Both the position numbers and the translations under genes were made by a program. A stretch of 64,000 nucleotides of DNA, taken from NCBI RefSeq assembly GCF_001705235.1, contig NZ_MCGV01000001.1:372001-436000 (forward strand), given 5' to 3'. Source of the stretch: Clostridium pasteurianum. GTDB taxonomy: Bacteria > Bacillota > Clostridia > Clostridiales > Clostridiaceae. How positions within the stretch are numbered: position 1 is the stretch's first letter; each line of letters starts with the position of its first letter. Below, piece after piece: positions 55,395 to 64,000 of this stretch. The notes beneath the pieces are model-generated. The model was not told the DNA's origin. It saw only the letters and a list, made by a program, of their open reading frames with translations, and ran no database searches.

Positions 55395-56681
55395 TTATTG
55401 TGCTTTAAAATAATCATCTACTATTTTAGTTATATCTGGTCTTAATTTTTCATCATTTATTAAGAATTCTACAAAGAAATCTTCAACTTCTTCATCTTTG
55501 ACTTTTGCAATTAAAGAATATACCTCATTCCATATGGAAACATAAGATTGATTTTTCCCAATAAAAAACGCTAATTGCTTAAATCTTGGGCTTTTTAGTT
55601 CAAATAATGCTTTAACAATATAATATAACGTTCTGTCGTCACATGCTTCCTCATATGTAACAATTTTATTAAGTCTTGAATCAGATAAATCCCCTGCCCA
55701 TTCAATACAAGCTGCTGTAAAAGCACTAGGAAAATAGTCACTCGTTTTTAAAATATCTTCTGACCAATTATATGTTTCAAAACTTTCATCCTTTAAGCTT
55801 AGATAATTTTCCATCTCACTTTTTGACATTCTATTGCCTGAAAAAGAATCTTCAACTTTTTTTAAACTGCTTAGCAATTCATTTTTATAAATTGTTTCTC
55901 CTGATATAACTACACCACCTTCAATACTTTTACTATCATTAGATGAAAATACTCCTGTTGTAGGTAAAATAACTAAAGTTTTTACTGGTCTTTTCTTGAG
56001 AGCAGCAGCAACCGCTTTATGATGTCCATCAAGTAATGCACATAAATACCCACCTAGATAATATGCTATGGCTCTATAATTTTCATTCTTTCTATAAAAT
56101 TCTGCTGTATCATTATTAAAAAGCCTTGGCGGTTGAGTTGGTAATATATATTTAGGTACATCTTCACTCCAATTGCCATCATCATATACTGGACATGATG
56201 CTTTATTAAGTGCAGGCTTATTTTCTATAGCCCAAAAGAATTTTCCATCTCCATCTGTCGGAAATAGTTCCAAATCTGCTAAAGCATAATATCCTGATGG
56301 CAAAAGACCTAGAAGCGGTTCTAAATTCTTTAATGCTTGCTCTAATGAAACAAAGGGTTGATTTAAAGTTTCTCTTAATTTTGATATGGTCTTATCATTA
56401 GTTTTATCTAACCCATATCCAGCAGAAATTAATTTTTCACAGGTTGGACAAAAATACTCATCTCCATGAAATTTACTTAGTGGAATATTATCATAAACTA
56501 GACAAGATAGCCCCTCAGTATCAATACTCCCATATTTTTGCCTGAGTATGCCTTTTCCATTTTTAATATAAAAAACAATACTATCTCCACCCCAGTGATT
56601 CTTATCTTTCTCTAATTTTTTTATTGGAATTATATCTATTTTATTTTTTCCAAACATTTTACTTAACAACTGTATCATCAC
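55395..56681 (-). CDS. Unknown 428-residue protein with DGHHK motif
   Basis: The protein is soluble. The N-terminal region includes a CPTC pair (about 76-79). The centre has PTDGDGKFFWAIENKP and ALLDGHHKAVAAALKKRPVK (about 220). The DGHH-K-A pattern is like the DGHHR motif of ParB/sulfiredoxin-like domains, although the similarity is short. The C-terminal half is helical (ARLNKIVTYEEACDD-like stretches). The start is GTG or ATG within AAAAGGTGATG. Function not assignable. Confidence 0.6.
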   Translation of the reverse strand: MMIQLLSKMFGKNKIDIIPIKKLEKDKNHWGGDSIVFYIKNGKGILRQKYGSIDTEGLSCLVYDNIPLSKFHGDEYFCPTCEKLISAGYGLDKTNDKTISKLRETLNQPFVSLEQALKNLEPLLGLLPSGYYALADLELFPTDGDGKFFWAIENKPALNKASCPVYDDGNWSEDVPKYILPTQPPRLFNNDTAEFYRKNENYRAIAYYLGGYLCALLDGHHKAVAAALKKRPVKTLVILPTTGVFSSNDSKSIEGGVVISGETIYKNELLSSLKKVEDSFSGNRMSKSEMENYLSLKDESFETYNWSEDILKTSDYFPSAFTAACIEWAGDLSDSRLNKIVTYEEACDDRTLYYIVKALFELKSPRFKQLAFFIGKNQSYVSIWNEVYSLIAKVKDEEVEDFFVEFLINDEKLRPDITKIVDDYFKAQ

Positions 56682-56850
56682 CTTTTATCTGCGCATAAAT
56701 AATTCATTTATTACAGTCATTATAAATTAATATCCATAATAAATCTAATGCAACTTTTAGTTTTTCCTCAAATACTGCCTTCATGTTACAAGTATTTGTT
56801 ACAATTCATATCTTCCAAAACTCCCATATCTCTTCTTTTAAAAAATAAAA

Positions 56851-57043
56851 AACAGAAGGTGAAAGCTTCCTACTGTTTCTACATAAAAAAATTATAGTTT
56901 ATTTATTACTTTTTAAGGACAATACTATTAGCAGTTTTTTCAACAATTTTATGTTTACGTAATTTGTTAAGTGTCCCCGCTCCGTTATCGTTAAGTTATA
57001 CCTCATATTTCTTCTTTAATTCTCCAAGAGATTGCCTTGTTAA
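56851..57043 (-). pseudogene. Possible gene-end remnant and hairpin in the 56682-57069 gap
   Basis: Minus-strand codons 57043-56906 read LTRQSLGELKKKYEV, an in-frame stop (56995-56997), then LNDNGAGTLNKLRKHKIVEK and TANSIVLKK with a final stop. This looks like a decayed winged-helix tail, family unknown. A hairpin follows (AACAGAAGG with CTTCCTACTGTT, 56851-56878). The remaining DNA shows nothing. Confidence 0.35.
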
Positions 57044-57069
57044 CCTGTAATAAGTTATTATAATATAAT

Positions 57070-57393
57070 TTAACTATTCATTTCATCAAATGCCCTTATA
57101 CCCCAGTTCCCCAGCATCTCAAGAGCTGGTCCTATTGCTTTTCCTAACTCAGTCAATGAATATTCCACACGAGGTGGAATCTCATTATATTGTTTTCTAT
57201 TTATAATTTTATTTTTATCCAGTTCTTCAAGTGTTTTTGATAACATAAAACTCGAAATACCTTTTAGTCTTCGTTGTAATTCATTGAATCGTATGGTATC
57301 TTGTTGGTTTAATTCCCATACTACTTGAAGTTTCCATTTTCCGTTTAGTATATCTAAAGCATATTTCACAGGACATCCATTCATTAGGCACAT
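57070..57393 (-). CDS. HxlR-family transcriptional regulator
   Basis: The 107-residue winged-helix protein of the HxlR/YodB type has CPVKYALDILNGKWKLQVVW with an N-terminal Cys, RFNELQRRLKGISSFMLSKT as recognition part, and PPRVEYSLTELGKAIGP as wing. Cys7 lies where redox-sensing members have theirs. It is divergent from a nitroreductase gene, so it probably represses that gene and responds to electrophiles such as quinones. Confidence 0.9.
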   Translation of the reverse strand: MCLMNGCPVKYALDILNGKWKLQVVWELNQQDTIRFNELQRRLKGISSFMLSKTLEELDKNKIINRKQYNEIPPRVEYSLTELGKAIGPALEMLGNWGIRAFDEMNS

Positions 57394-57509
57394 CCCCCTT
57401 TACTTATATTTTTATTACCTACTAATATTATTTTCCGTACTTGTCTTTATATTACCTACTTAGTAAAATTATAATTATAATAAATAAAAAAGTAAAGGTG
57501 GTTTTATAA

Positions 57510-58058
57510 ATGAATTTATTGAAAGCAATCGAATCAAGAAAAAGCATTCGTGTTTATGACACAAAAGCTGTAGAAGAGGAAAAGATAGAGGCTATTGTAA
57601 AGGCAGGAAACATAGCACCTATTTTTGGACAAATACACATCACAGTTATTGAAAATCCAAGCTTATTAAAAGAAGTTAATGATATAACATTAAACATGAT
57701 GAAAAACTCTGGCAATGATTTTTTAATAAAACGAGCATCTACACCAGGTTATAATCCATTGTATGGAGCACCAGTTATGATTGTATTATCTGCACCTAAT
57801 AGAAATGATAATAATGGATTTAATATGGCTAACGTTTCTTGTTCTGCTGAAAATATGCTTATTGCAGCAACAGATTTTGATCTTGGTTCTTGTTTTGTCA
57901 TGGGACCAATAATGGCATTTTCAAGTCCTGATTTATTAAAAAAAATTGATATGCCAGAAAACTACGTTCCTCTCTGTGGTGTATTACTTGGATACTCTAG
58001 TGACGACAGTTTTGCTCATGAAAGAGAAGAAAAGAATAATGTAACTTATTGTAGATAA
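57510..58058 (+). CDS. Nitroreductase-family FMN oxidoreductase
   Basis: The 182-residue protein opens with the family start IESRKSIRVYDTKAVEEEKI, and has NPLYGAPVMIVLSAP, GSCFVMGPIMA and a PLCGVLLGYSS C-terminal strand. It should bind FMN as a dimer and reduce nitro- or quinone compounds with NAD(P)H. It is slightly short for the family. Divergent HxlR regulator upstream; AAAGGTGG before ATG. Confidence 0.85.
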   Translation: MNLLKAIESRKSIRVYDTKAVEEEKIEAIVKAGNIAPIFGQIHITVIENPSLLKEVNDITLNMMKNSGNDFLIKRASTPGYNPLYGAPVMIVLSAPNRNDNNGFNMANVSCSAENMLIAATDFDLGSCFVMGPIMAFSSPDLLKKIDMPENYVPLCGVLLGYSSDDSFAHEREEKNNVTYCR

Positions 58059-58095
58059 AAAAAGTGTGAGTAGATTTAGTTTTACACAAATCTAT

Positions 58096-59091
58096 TCACA
58101 TATTTAAAATTATAGCAAGCAGTGGAATCCCTAAAATAAATATAGAGTACCATTTCATATACCACATTATCGCTATATACTCTCTAATAAAAGCACTTGG
58201 TAAGTAATACATTGCTGTTTTACACCCTAAACCTTCTGCTTTTAACTTGATTTTTTTAGCAAAAAGTCCAGTTCTAAAAACATGATAATTATTAGTAACA
58301 AATATACACTTATAATTTTCTTTTTCATCATCCATTATCTTCTTTGAATACTGTAGATTTTCAAAGGTTGTTGTAGATTTATCTTCACAAATTACATTTT
58401 CCTCACCAATATTTTTTTGTAAAAGATACCTTTTCATAGCTTCTGCTTCAGATATTTTTTCATCACTGCCCTTGCCGCCTGAGACAATTATTTTGGCTTT
58501 TCCATCAAATTTTTTAAAAGCCTCAATACCTTTATCAATTCTTTTTGCCAATAATGGAGAAACCCTTTCACCACTCAAAAGACCCGCTCCATGAATTATA
58601 ATATAATCATAATTTTTTCCCTTAGGCAAAATGCAATATATAGAAGAATAAATAAGCAGCGCAATAAAAGTAAAACCTATATATAGCACAACAAGCATAC
58701 TAAAATAAGTAATTCCCATAAACCACTTGGACATCAAATGGCTTATTTCAAGTAAACAAAACAAAATAAGTGGTGTCCAAATTCCAATTCCAAAAACAAG
58801 TGCTAATAAATTAGTAATTCTGAATCCCTCTCGTTTAATTGTTATAATTCCAGCAGCAATAAACAAAATCGAGGTAACTATAATACAAATTGGCATAACA
58901 CAAAGGGCTAAAACTACAACAACTAAATTTAGTATTGTATTTTTAGTTCCAATCATGAGTATTACAATGTAAAAACCCATATTTAGAATAGCACATAATA
59001 AATATACTGCATTTCTAAAACGCCTTTTTTCTCTTATAAAAGAAATTGCAAATAAAATTAAGAATATTATTCCTATATAACAAAAAATCAT
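58096..59091 (-). CDS. YdcF/ElyC-like DUF218 membrane protein
   Basis: The 331-residue protein has five or six N-terminal membrane helices (about 1-160), then a DUF218 domain: IIIHGAGLLSGERVSPLLAK, IIVSGGKGSDEKISEAEAMK, EDKSTTTFENLQYSKKI and TNNYHVFRTGLFAKK. A short C-terminal helix follows. The family (SanA, YdcF, ElyC) is linked to envelope integrity and vancomycin tolerance, but the biochemistry is unclear. Monocistronic. Confidence 0.85.
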   Translation of the reverse strand: MIFCYIGIIFLILFAISFIREKRRFRNAVYLLCAILNMGFYIVILMIGTKNTILNLVVVVLALCVMPICIIVTSILFIAAGIITIKREGFRITNLLALVFGIGIWTPLILFCLLEISHLMSKWFMGITYFSMLVVLYIGFTFIALLIYSSIYCILPKGKNYDYIIIHGAGLLSGERVSPLLAKRIDKGIEAFKKFDGKAKIIVSGGKGSDEKISEAEAMKRYLLQKNIGEENVICEDKSTTTFENLQYSKKIMDDEKENYKCIFVTNNYHVFRTGLFAKKIKLKAEGLGCKTAMYYLPSAFIREYIAIMWYMKWYSIFILGIPLLAIILNM

Positions 59092-59305
59092 TACATTCTC
59101 CTTGAGACTACTGTGTGAAAATTATTTAGCAGCAATGTTTTTTATGCAATTAAATATCTTTCAGAATAGTAGCCACAATTTCCCCTTTCGTAACCTCACT
59201 TATTATAAGGTTTATCTTTAGTTTAAATTATATATTATCCATTTAGTTATATCAATGAAACTTCCGTACTAAATAAAAATCACAATCAATTATTTTAGTA
59301 CATTC

Positions 59306-60280
59306 TTATATATCTAAATTAAATAGATCGATAGTATTTTGTCGCCCAATTTTATATTTATCAGCCTCACTTATAGAACAAGTATCAAACCATTCACAGG
59401 CATCACTAACTTCTTCAAATGGGAAATCAGTAGCAAATAATATATGATCTGAACCAAATTCCATTATAGTATCCCATAAAGCAGATGTCCTAAATTGCCC
59501 ACTAGTTGTAAACCATATGTTTTTACTCATATAATAATTTAATGGCTTCTTTGCTGGAATTCCCCTATCCGTTTTGTTTATTCTATTTTGTGTTCTCCAA
59601 ATGCAAAATGGTAACGCTTCACCTAAATGTCCTAATACTAATTTTAATTTAGGATATTTATCAAAAATTCCACTACACATTAACCTTAACACATGAGTAG
59701 CTGTTTCAACTCCAAAAGCCCATGATGCGCCTTCAAGCCAAGGATGTCCTTTATATATTTGCATATTACAGGGCATAGGTTCACGTGGATGTATATAGAA
59801 TGGTACATTTAGTTTTTCTAATTCCTCCCAAAATGGCAAATAAATCGGATCGTCTAGAAATTTATAATTATCTGCTGTATCAATTTGTGAATAACCATTA
59901 ACTAAAACTCCTACACATCCCAAATCCTCAACTGCCCTTTGCATTTCTATAATCGCAGCATCTGGATCTTGCATTGGTAGTGCAGCAAGTCCTCTAAAAC
60001 GTTTAGGATTTCTTTGAACTGCTTCAGACATTATGTCATTTGATTTTCTTGCAATTTCAATGGCTTTATTTTTATCATAAATTGCTTGAACTGCTGGTGA
60101 ATTTAAGGAAAGAATCATCATTTCCATACCATAATGATCCATTTCATCAATACGATTTTTATTTAAATCAATAATTTTTTTTGAAAATTTTGGCCAAACA
60201 TCCTTATTAAAATATCTTTCTGAATCCCCTAGAGTTTCTGGAATGGCAAAGTGTTCTTCTAAACCTATCTTTCCTTTCAT
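59306..60280 (-). CDS. Amidohydrolase_2-family decarboxylase (gamma-resorcylate / 2,3-dihydroxybenzoate decarboxylase-like)
   Basis: The 324-residue metal-dependent TIM-barrel enzyme has KIGLEEHFAIPETLG (metal Glu/His at the N-terminus), GLAALPMQDPDAAIIEMQRA, VNGYSQIDTADNYKFLDDPI, FYIHPREPMP with a metal His, LVLGHLGEALPF with the catalytic His, and FATDFPFE with the metal Asp. This pattern is that of nonoxidative aromatic acid decarboxylases, though 5-carboxyvanillate-type enzymes are also possible. The start is ATG 60280 behind ATGGAGG. The Crp-like gene directly upstream probably controls it. Confidence 0.82.
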   Translation of the reverse strand: MKGKIGLEEHFAIPETLGDSERYFNKDVWPKFSKKIIDLNKNRIDEMDHYGMEMMILSLNSPAVQAIYDKNKAIEIARKSNDIMSEAVQRNPKRFRGLAALPMQDPDAAIIEMQRAVEDLGCVGVLVNGYSQIDTADNYKFLDDPIYLPFWEELEKLNVPFYIHPREPMPCNMQIYKGHPWLEGASWAFGVETATHVLRLMCSGIFDKYPKLKLVLGHLGEALPFCIWRTQNRINKTDRGIPAKKPLNYYMSKNIWFTTSGQFRTSALWDTIMEFGSDHILFATDFPFEEVSDACEWFDTCSISEADKYKIGRQNTIDLFNLDI

Positions 60281-60359
60281 ATTTACCTCCATTAAGATTT
60301 ATTTCTTAATGCCATTTTATAATATATATTTTTAAAACTCTGCTAAGTAGGATACAAAT

Positions 60360-61049
60360 TTAATGACTTTTTTGTTTTTTTATTTTATTGAAATTATAAA
60401 TGATAAGCCCTGCATATGCAGTATGAATTAATTTTGATTTTTTTAATTTACTTAAAACTTTTGTTACTGTAACCCTAGTAGTTCTAGATATTCTGGCCAG
60501 TTCGGTTTGTGAAAGTGGAATAAATATTTGCTTTTCACAATCACTTCCTCGCTTTACATAGTACTCAGCTAAGCAGTAAATAGTTTCCTGAACTCTCTCT
60601 TCTGCGCTAAGTCTTTGCTCAAAAATTTGTCTTGTTAATCCATTAGTTACTTTAGATAATTCCCCTAAAAGTTCCTTAATTAAATTGTTATCTGTACTAA
60701 GGTATTTTTTTAGCTCGGAAATACTTATAGCTGATATTATTGAATCTTCTAATGCAATAAAAAATCCAGCTGAATGATCATTTCCGAATATAGCCTGCAA
60801 ACCGAAAAGATTTTGATCTCCTAGAACATCCACTAATTCTTCTGTACCCTCTTCATTAATACCTGTGTATTCAATTAGTCCTTTAACAATAAAGTATAGA
60901 TAATTTACACTTTGCCCCTGATTAACAATAACAGATTTTTTAGGATATTTTCTGCAATTCCTATCGCTAAATATTCTCTTCCATCCTCTTAACTCATTTG
61001 CTTCAAAATTTATTCTATATTTGGGAAAATAAATTTCATTATTACTCAA
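60360..61049 (-). CDS. Crp/Fnr-family regulator next to the decarboxylase
   Basis: The 229-residue protein has an N-terminal effector roll (KKSVIVNQGQSVNYLYFIVK, VDVLGDQNLFGLQAIFG) and a C-terminal Crp-type helix-turn-helix (SQTELARISRTTRVTVTKVL, about 181-200). It differs clearly from the asr regulator. This CooA/HbaR-like subgroup often controls aromatic or reductive catabolism, and in Desulfitobacterium CprK members bind aromatic ligands. It may sense an aromatic acid here (inference). Confidence 0.82.
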   Translation of the reverse strand: MSNNEIYFPKYRINFEANELRGWKRIFSDRNCRKYPKKSVIVNQGQSVNYLYFIVKGLIEYTGINEEGTEELVDVLGDQNLFGLQAIFGNDHSAGFFIALEDSIISAISISELKKYLSTDNNLIKELLGELSKVTNGLTRQIFEQRLSAEERVQETIYCLAEYYVKRGSDCEKQIFIPLSQTELARISRTTRVTVTKVLSKLKKSKLIHTAYAGLIIYNFNKIKKQKSH

Positions 61050-61368
61050 AATATTCCCTCCTTAATATAGTTACGTATGTCCCTCTTTAGATAAACTTGG
61101 ACTATAATTATCTATGGTGATAGCTGCTATTTTATGAATGAGTAATGAAAAGTCATCTTACAGATGTGCCTTAATAGTATTGTACTGAAGTAATTAGCAA
61201 ATAAGTATATTTGGGGTAGTATGTTAAAATAAAAGCCTTATTAAATCTAGTAAAATCAATAAGTAGCCATCAGCTAAATGAAGTTGTAAAATAAAAGTAC
61301 AGGAACAGAAAGATCCAGTAATTTTACACACAAACCAAGGATAAGTCTATCCCTCAATAACCTTCAGT
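61050..61368. other. Gap with eroded mobile-element DNA
   Basis: There is no gene with ribosome site and intact frame in this stretch. It leads into the IS3 transposase remnant and is probably its eroded upstream half, as IS3-like words are interrupted by stops. No repeat or RNA seen. Confidence 0.4.
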
Positions 61369-61584
61369 AAATCTCGTAAAAGTTATAAAATAATTCATTC
61401 AATGTCACGAGTAACAACTCTAATAAATAATCCTATAATTGAGTCATTTAATAAATGGATTAAGTCAGAGCTATATTCAGATTATATAAAAGAAGAAAGA
61501 AGAAACTTTCCTAATTTTCCGAATAAATATGTTTAATATTTCAACAACGAAAGGTCAGCATATGCATTAGAATACTTAAGTTAA
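61369..61584 (+). mobile_element. IS3-family transposase (orfB) remnant
   Basis: One frame reads SKSRKSYKIIHSMSRVTTLI, NNPIIESFNKWIKSELYSDY, a stop, then YFNNERSAYALEYL. This is the end of the IS3/IS150 DDE domain (HSMSR, N-ESF-KSE with the last catalytic Glu, YN-ER). Stops and missing upstream parts make it inactive. Confidence 0.8.
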
Positions 61585-61831
61585 TTTCACTATAAAGTAA
61601 AAAATAGATTTCGATAATGGTGGTTTTTATATTTGTCTACTTTAGTTTGACAACTTCATAAAACAGGTAGTTTGCTCTAGCCCTATAATGGTATGTTATT
61701 GGCAGTACTGCTCGCACACTGAACAGTCTGCCAACTGCATGTTCTTACAATCTACACCTAAAATGTGTTTATTTTTCCCATTTTTTTATTACCTCATCAG
61801 TAAACAGGTCAATATACTCTTTTAAGCCTGT

Positions 61832-62177
61832 CTATTCATATAATTTAGGTGGTATACTTAAAATCATATGTATATGGCCTTTACATGCATTTGTCTCAAT
61901 AATTTCTACACCTTTTTGCTCACATAATTTTCTCAGTATTATTCTTATATCAACTTTTATCTTTCCATATATTATTTGTCTTCTATACTTCGGTGCAAAA
62001 TCTATATGATATTTACAATTCTACTTGCTATGTGCTAAACTTCTATTATCCACTTTGGACATACCTCCAATATATCTTAGTTATGATTGGCAAACCCACT
62101 TCTATTTTATATTGGAGTTTTTCTTTTTTCTACTCATAGCTATAAGCCTTCCGTAATCACAGGTAAAACCTGTGGTA
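61832..62177 (-). mobile_element. IS200/IS605 tnpA remnant
   Basis: From ATG 62062 the minus strand reads MSKVDNRSLAHSK, an in-frame stop, NCKYHIDFAPKYRRQIIYGK, then LRKLCEQKGVEIIETNACKG and HIHMILSIPPKLYE. This is the Y1 transposase N-terminal half with the HUH-type HIH, but the C-terminal half with the catalytic Tyr is gone. A hairpin CACAGGTAAAACCTGTG at 62158-62174 just upstream is like the subterminal hairpins of these elements. Confidence 0.82.
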
Positions 62178-62190
62178 TTCTAGATACAAC

Positions 62191-62224
62191 AAAAACGATG
62201 AATCATAATAGCTCATCGTTTTTG
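62191..62224. terminator. Bidirectional terminator after the dehydratase gene
   Basis: A perfect 11-bp stem (AAAAACGATGA with TCATCGTTTTT) has an 11-base loop and A/T runs on both sides. It lies about 85 bases past the stop at 62308. Confidence 0.8.
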
Positions 62225-62307
62225 TTTACTTGCAAAACTTTTTAGTATACATTTATTTAATTTCAAACTTTGTTATTACAATGCTCAAAATATATATTAT
62301 TTATCTA

Positions 62308-63480
62308 CTAATCTACTATAATTTTTGTACATTTATCAAGAATTTTTTCAGGAATATCTTGTCCAATCCCAGGGCGATCAGGTATAGTAATATAACCATC
62401 TATTGGCGTATCATCATATATCCCTAAGCTTCTAGTAAAATCCGACATATTACCAACATGATATTCATGAATACAGAAGTTTGGAATAACTGCCTCTATT
62501 TGAAGTGCAGCTGCATTAGAAATTGGTCCTCCGCAAACATGTGTTTGAACTAATACATCATAAACTTGTGCCATATCACATATTTTTTTTGCCTCTGAAA
62601 TTCCACCACAATTAGCCACATCTGGCTGAATTACATCTAAAGATCGTTTTTGTAAAAATGGAAGAAATCCATATCTTGAATAAATTCGCTCCCCAGAAGC
62701 CAAAGGAATATTTGTTTTTTCTTTCAGTAATAACATCAACTGTGGGTTTAATGGTCCACATGGTTCTTCTAAATAAAAAATATTCAATTCTTCAGCAAGT
62801 TTACTTATCTGCAATGCAGCATTAAAATCTGTCTTTCCATGAAGTTCTAAAATAATGTCCATTTCATTTCCAACAGCATTTCTAATTTCTACTAATCTAT
62901 CTTTACACAAGTTTAATTTATAACTTGTTAGCAATCCATCATTACGCAAATTCTTCTTTCCAAACTCATCTCGCTGTAATGGATCAACTTTAAGTGCTGT
63001 ATATCCATCTGCTTTAGCCTTTCTTGCTGCTTCCCCATATTCTTTAATTCCACCTAATGGATGTGAATCTTTATCCCAATCGAACTGAATTTGACTAGCA
63101 TATGCTCTTACACTATCACGTACTTTTCCACCTAACAACTCATATACTGGTACTCCTAGTAGCTTTCCTTTTATGTCCCATAGTGCTATATCAATTGCAC
63201 TGATAGCAGAAAAAATTACTGTTCCTCCTCCTAATCCCCAGAATGTTTCCTTCTGAAGCTTATTCCATATTTTTTCTATATTCATTGGATTCTGTCCAAT
63301 AATTAATTTAGCAAAATCTTGAACTTGTCCAATTGCTGCCATCTTAGAATTTCCATAAGCCACACCTGCTTCTCCAAATCCACTAATACCTTCATCAGTA
63401 TTTATTCTTACAAGGACTGGTTCATTGGGTGCATTCTTATCATAATCTGCACAAAATATTTCAACACTTGTGATTTTCAT
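62308..63480 (-). CDS. Enolase-superfamily acid-sugar dehydratase (galactonate dehydratase-like)
   Basis: The 390-residue mandelate racemase-like enzyme has a capping domain (DEGISGFGEAGVAYG), then the barrel: ALKVDP, the metal/His site DIILELHGKTDF (about 205), FYLEEPCGP (about 233), ASGERIYSRYGF (about 257), QPDVANCGGI (about 283) and the catalytic His in QTHVCGGPI (about 310). The ELHG pattern is of the DgoD/GalD type that dehydrates aldonic acids. The exact sugar is uncertain. GGAGGAG before ATG. Neighbours are remnants of a PTS IIA gene and a GH4 gene, so sugar catabolism is plausible. Confidence 0.85.
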   Translation of the reverse strand: MKITSVEIFCADYDKNAPNEPVLVRINTDEGISGFGEAGVAYGNSKMAAIGQVQDFAKLIIGQNPMNIEKIWNKLQKETFWGLGGGTVIFSAISAIDIALWDIKGKLLGVPVYELLGGKVRDSVRAYASQIQFDWDKDSHPLGGIKEYGEAARKAKADGYTALKVDPLQRDEFGKKNLRNDGLLTSYKLNLCKDRLVEIRNAVGNEMDIILELHGKTDFNAALQISKLAEELNIFYLEEPCGPLNPQLMLLLKEKTNIPLASGERIYSRYGFLPFLQKRSLDVIQPDVANCGGISEAKKICDMAQVYDVLVQTHVCGGPISNAAALQIEAVIPNFCIHEYHVGNMSDFTRSLGIYDDTPIDGYITIPDRPGIGQDIPEKILDKCTKIIVD

Positions 63481-63496
63481 ATATTAACTCCTCCTT

Positions 63497-63670
63497 TTAA
63501 TTAGTTATCTGCAAAAATTTATCATTTGCAGATAATTGATCTTTTTCCATCACTTTAATATCTTCTTTTGATGAATTTAACACTACAACAATAACACTAG
63601 TGTCATATCCATTTTCTTTTACAAAATCTAGATCGATATCAACCAATCAATCACCTGTAAGTATTTGCTT
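63497..63670 (-). pseudogene. C-terminal fragment of a glucose-type PTS EIIA gene
   Basis: The minus-strand frame reads LTGD, a stop (TGA where a residue is expected), LVDIDLDFVKENGYDTSVIV, then VLNSSKEDIKVMEKDQ and LSANDKFLQITN with the final stop. This matches the end of EIIA-Glc-type domains (GD-L-D-DFV-NG). The active-site His part is absent and nothing recognisable lies at 63671-63732. The gene is dead, although it still abuts the dehydratase gene. Confidence 0.65.
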
Positions 63671-63732
63671 TATTATTTCTCTAATTTTTTCTTATAACAT
63701 ATACCTCTTAAATATTAGGTCTTTATTATATC

Positions 63733-64000
63733 TTAGTGTCCATTTACCATTAAATCCTCAACAACAGAATCTTTTGAGTGAACCCCATCTCTTTTTAACT
63801 CTTCAATTTTATTTTTAAACTGTGGAAGATATTTTTCATGAGCAACAAGAAGTTCATTTAATACAACTCTTGCTTCATTGCCATGCTGAACTAATGGATT
63901 TATAGAAAATGCTTCTAAAGCAGTTCCATAATCTCCAGTCAAAGCGGCCTTAATTGTACATTCTTCCATTGCCTTCATAAGCTGAATATAACCTTTTTCA
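63733..64000 (-). CDS. Family 4 glycosidase, C-terminal part (runs off right edge)
   Basis: The open frame enters from beyond 64000 (EKGYIQLMKAMEE) and ends at 63733; 89 residues are visible. CTIKAALTGDYGTALEAFSI, then NPLVQHGNEARVVLNELLVA and HEKYLPQF are the C-terminal signature of NAD- and Mn-dependent GH4 enzymes such as 6-phospho-beta-glucosidase (LicH/CelF) or alpha-galactosidase (MelA). The catalytic residues are outside the window, so the sugar specificity is open. Its neighbour, a dead PTS IIA fragment, favours a 6-phospho-glycosidase. Confidence 0.75.
   Translation of the reverse strand, partial: EKGYIQLMKAMEECTIKAALTGDYGTALEAFSINPLVQHGNEARVVLNELLVAHEKYLPQFKNKIEELKRDGVHSKDSVVEDLMVNGH

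Noticed and set aside
1-64000. Prophage or tRNA-bounded island
   Set aside because: I found no integrase, phage structural gene, tRNA or attachment repeat in the window.

Overview
The window is AT-rich DNA with Clostridium-type coding: strong GGAGG ribosome sites, frequent GTG/TTG starts, and anaerobic enzymes such as the asrABC sulfite reductase. It most likely comes from a strict anaerobe of Clostridium sensu stricto. The assignment is inferred from gene content and codon style, since there is no rRNA gene or marker to name a species. Both ends cut through genes: a drmA helicase on the left and a family-4 glycosidase on the right.

Layout. 1-6.9 kb: three genes of a class 2 DISARM-type phage-defence locus on the minus strand (drmMII with a fused XRE domain, a probable drmE, and a truncated drmA). 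7.2-8.8 kb: a MerR regulator with an ICMT-like membrane methyltransferase. 8.9-13.4 kb: a LacI-type regulator overlapping a heterodimeric ABC exporter. 13.5-18 kb: a methyltransferase, a DHA2 drug exporter with divergent TetR, and the repair glycosylase Tag. 18.1-25.4 kb: a tightly packed seven-gene minus-strand operon. It encodes a DUF4145/HEPN-like pseudokinase, an active-looking Ser/Thr kinase, a 44-residue protein, a large SF1 helicase, an unknown protein, a zinc-ribbon membrane protein and a four-helix membrane protein. It looks like an undescribed, probably defensive, system. 25.6-30 kb: thiamine salvage (TPP riboswitch, thiM, thiE, thiD, cytX). 30-32.5 kb: a chemoreceptor and a thiamine-binding protein. 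32.8-38.6 kb: secreted and surface proteins, including tandem CBM21, a purple acid phosphatase with an NPKTG sorting signal, YibE/F, a sortase and a Ser-rich protein. 38.8-42.8 kb: a radical SAM enzyme, two methyltransferases and an alpha/beta hydrolase with a decayed paralogue. 42.9-46.5 kb: asrABC with a Crp/Fnr regulator. 47.4-54.5 kb: LysR plus the complete malonate decarboxylase operon mdcA-B-C-(DE)-G-H, with the beta and gamma subunits fused. 54.4-64 kb: accessory DNA with gene remnants, HxlR/nitroreductase, YdcF, an amidohydrolase/decarboxylase with a Crp-like regulator, two dead transposases, an acid-sugar dehydratase, a dead PTS IIA fragment and the GH4 tail.

Across the window five copies of a dispersed, strongly palindromic repeat (terminal motif AAGTAACAATGCTGAAG) sit in intergenic gaps, mostly at 3' gene ends. 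One supplies the last codons of thiE and another overlaps the stop codon of the phosphatase gene. Several regulators carry clear operator dyads: the XRE-methylase, the MerR promoter, the TetR/MFS gap and the asr promoter. Annotations rest on motif recognition only; no database search was run.
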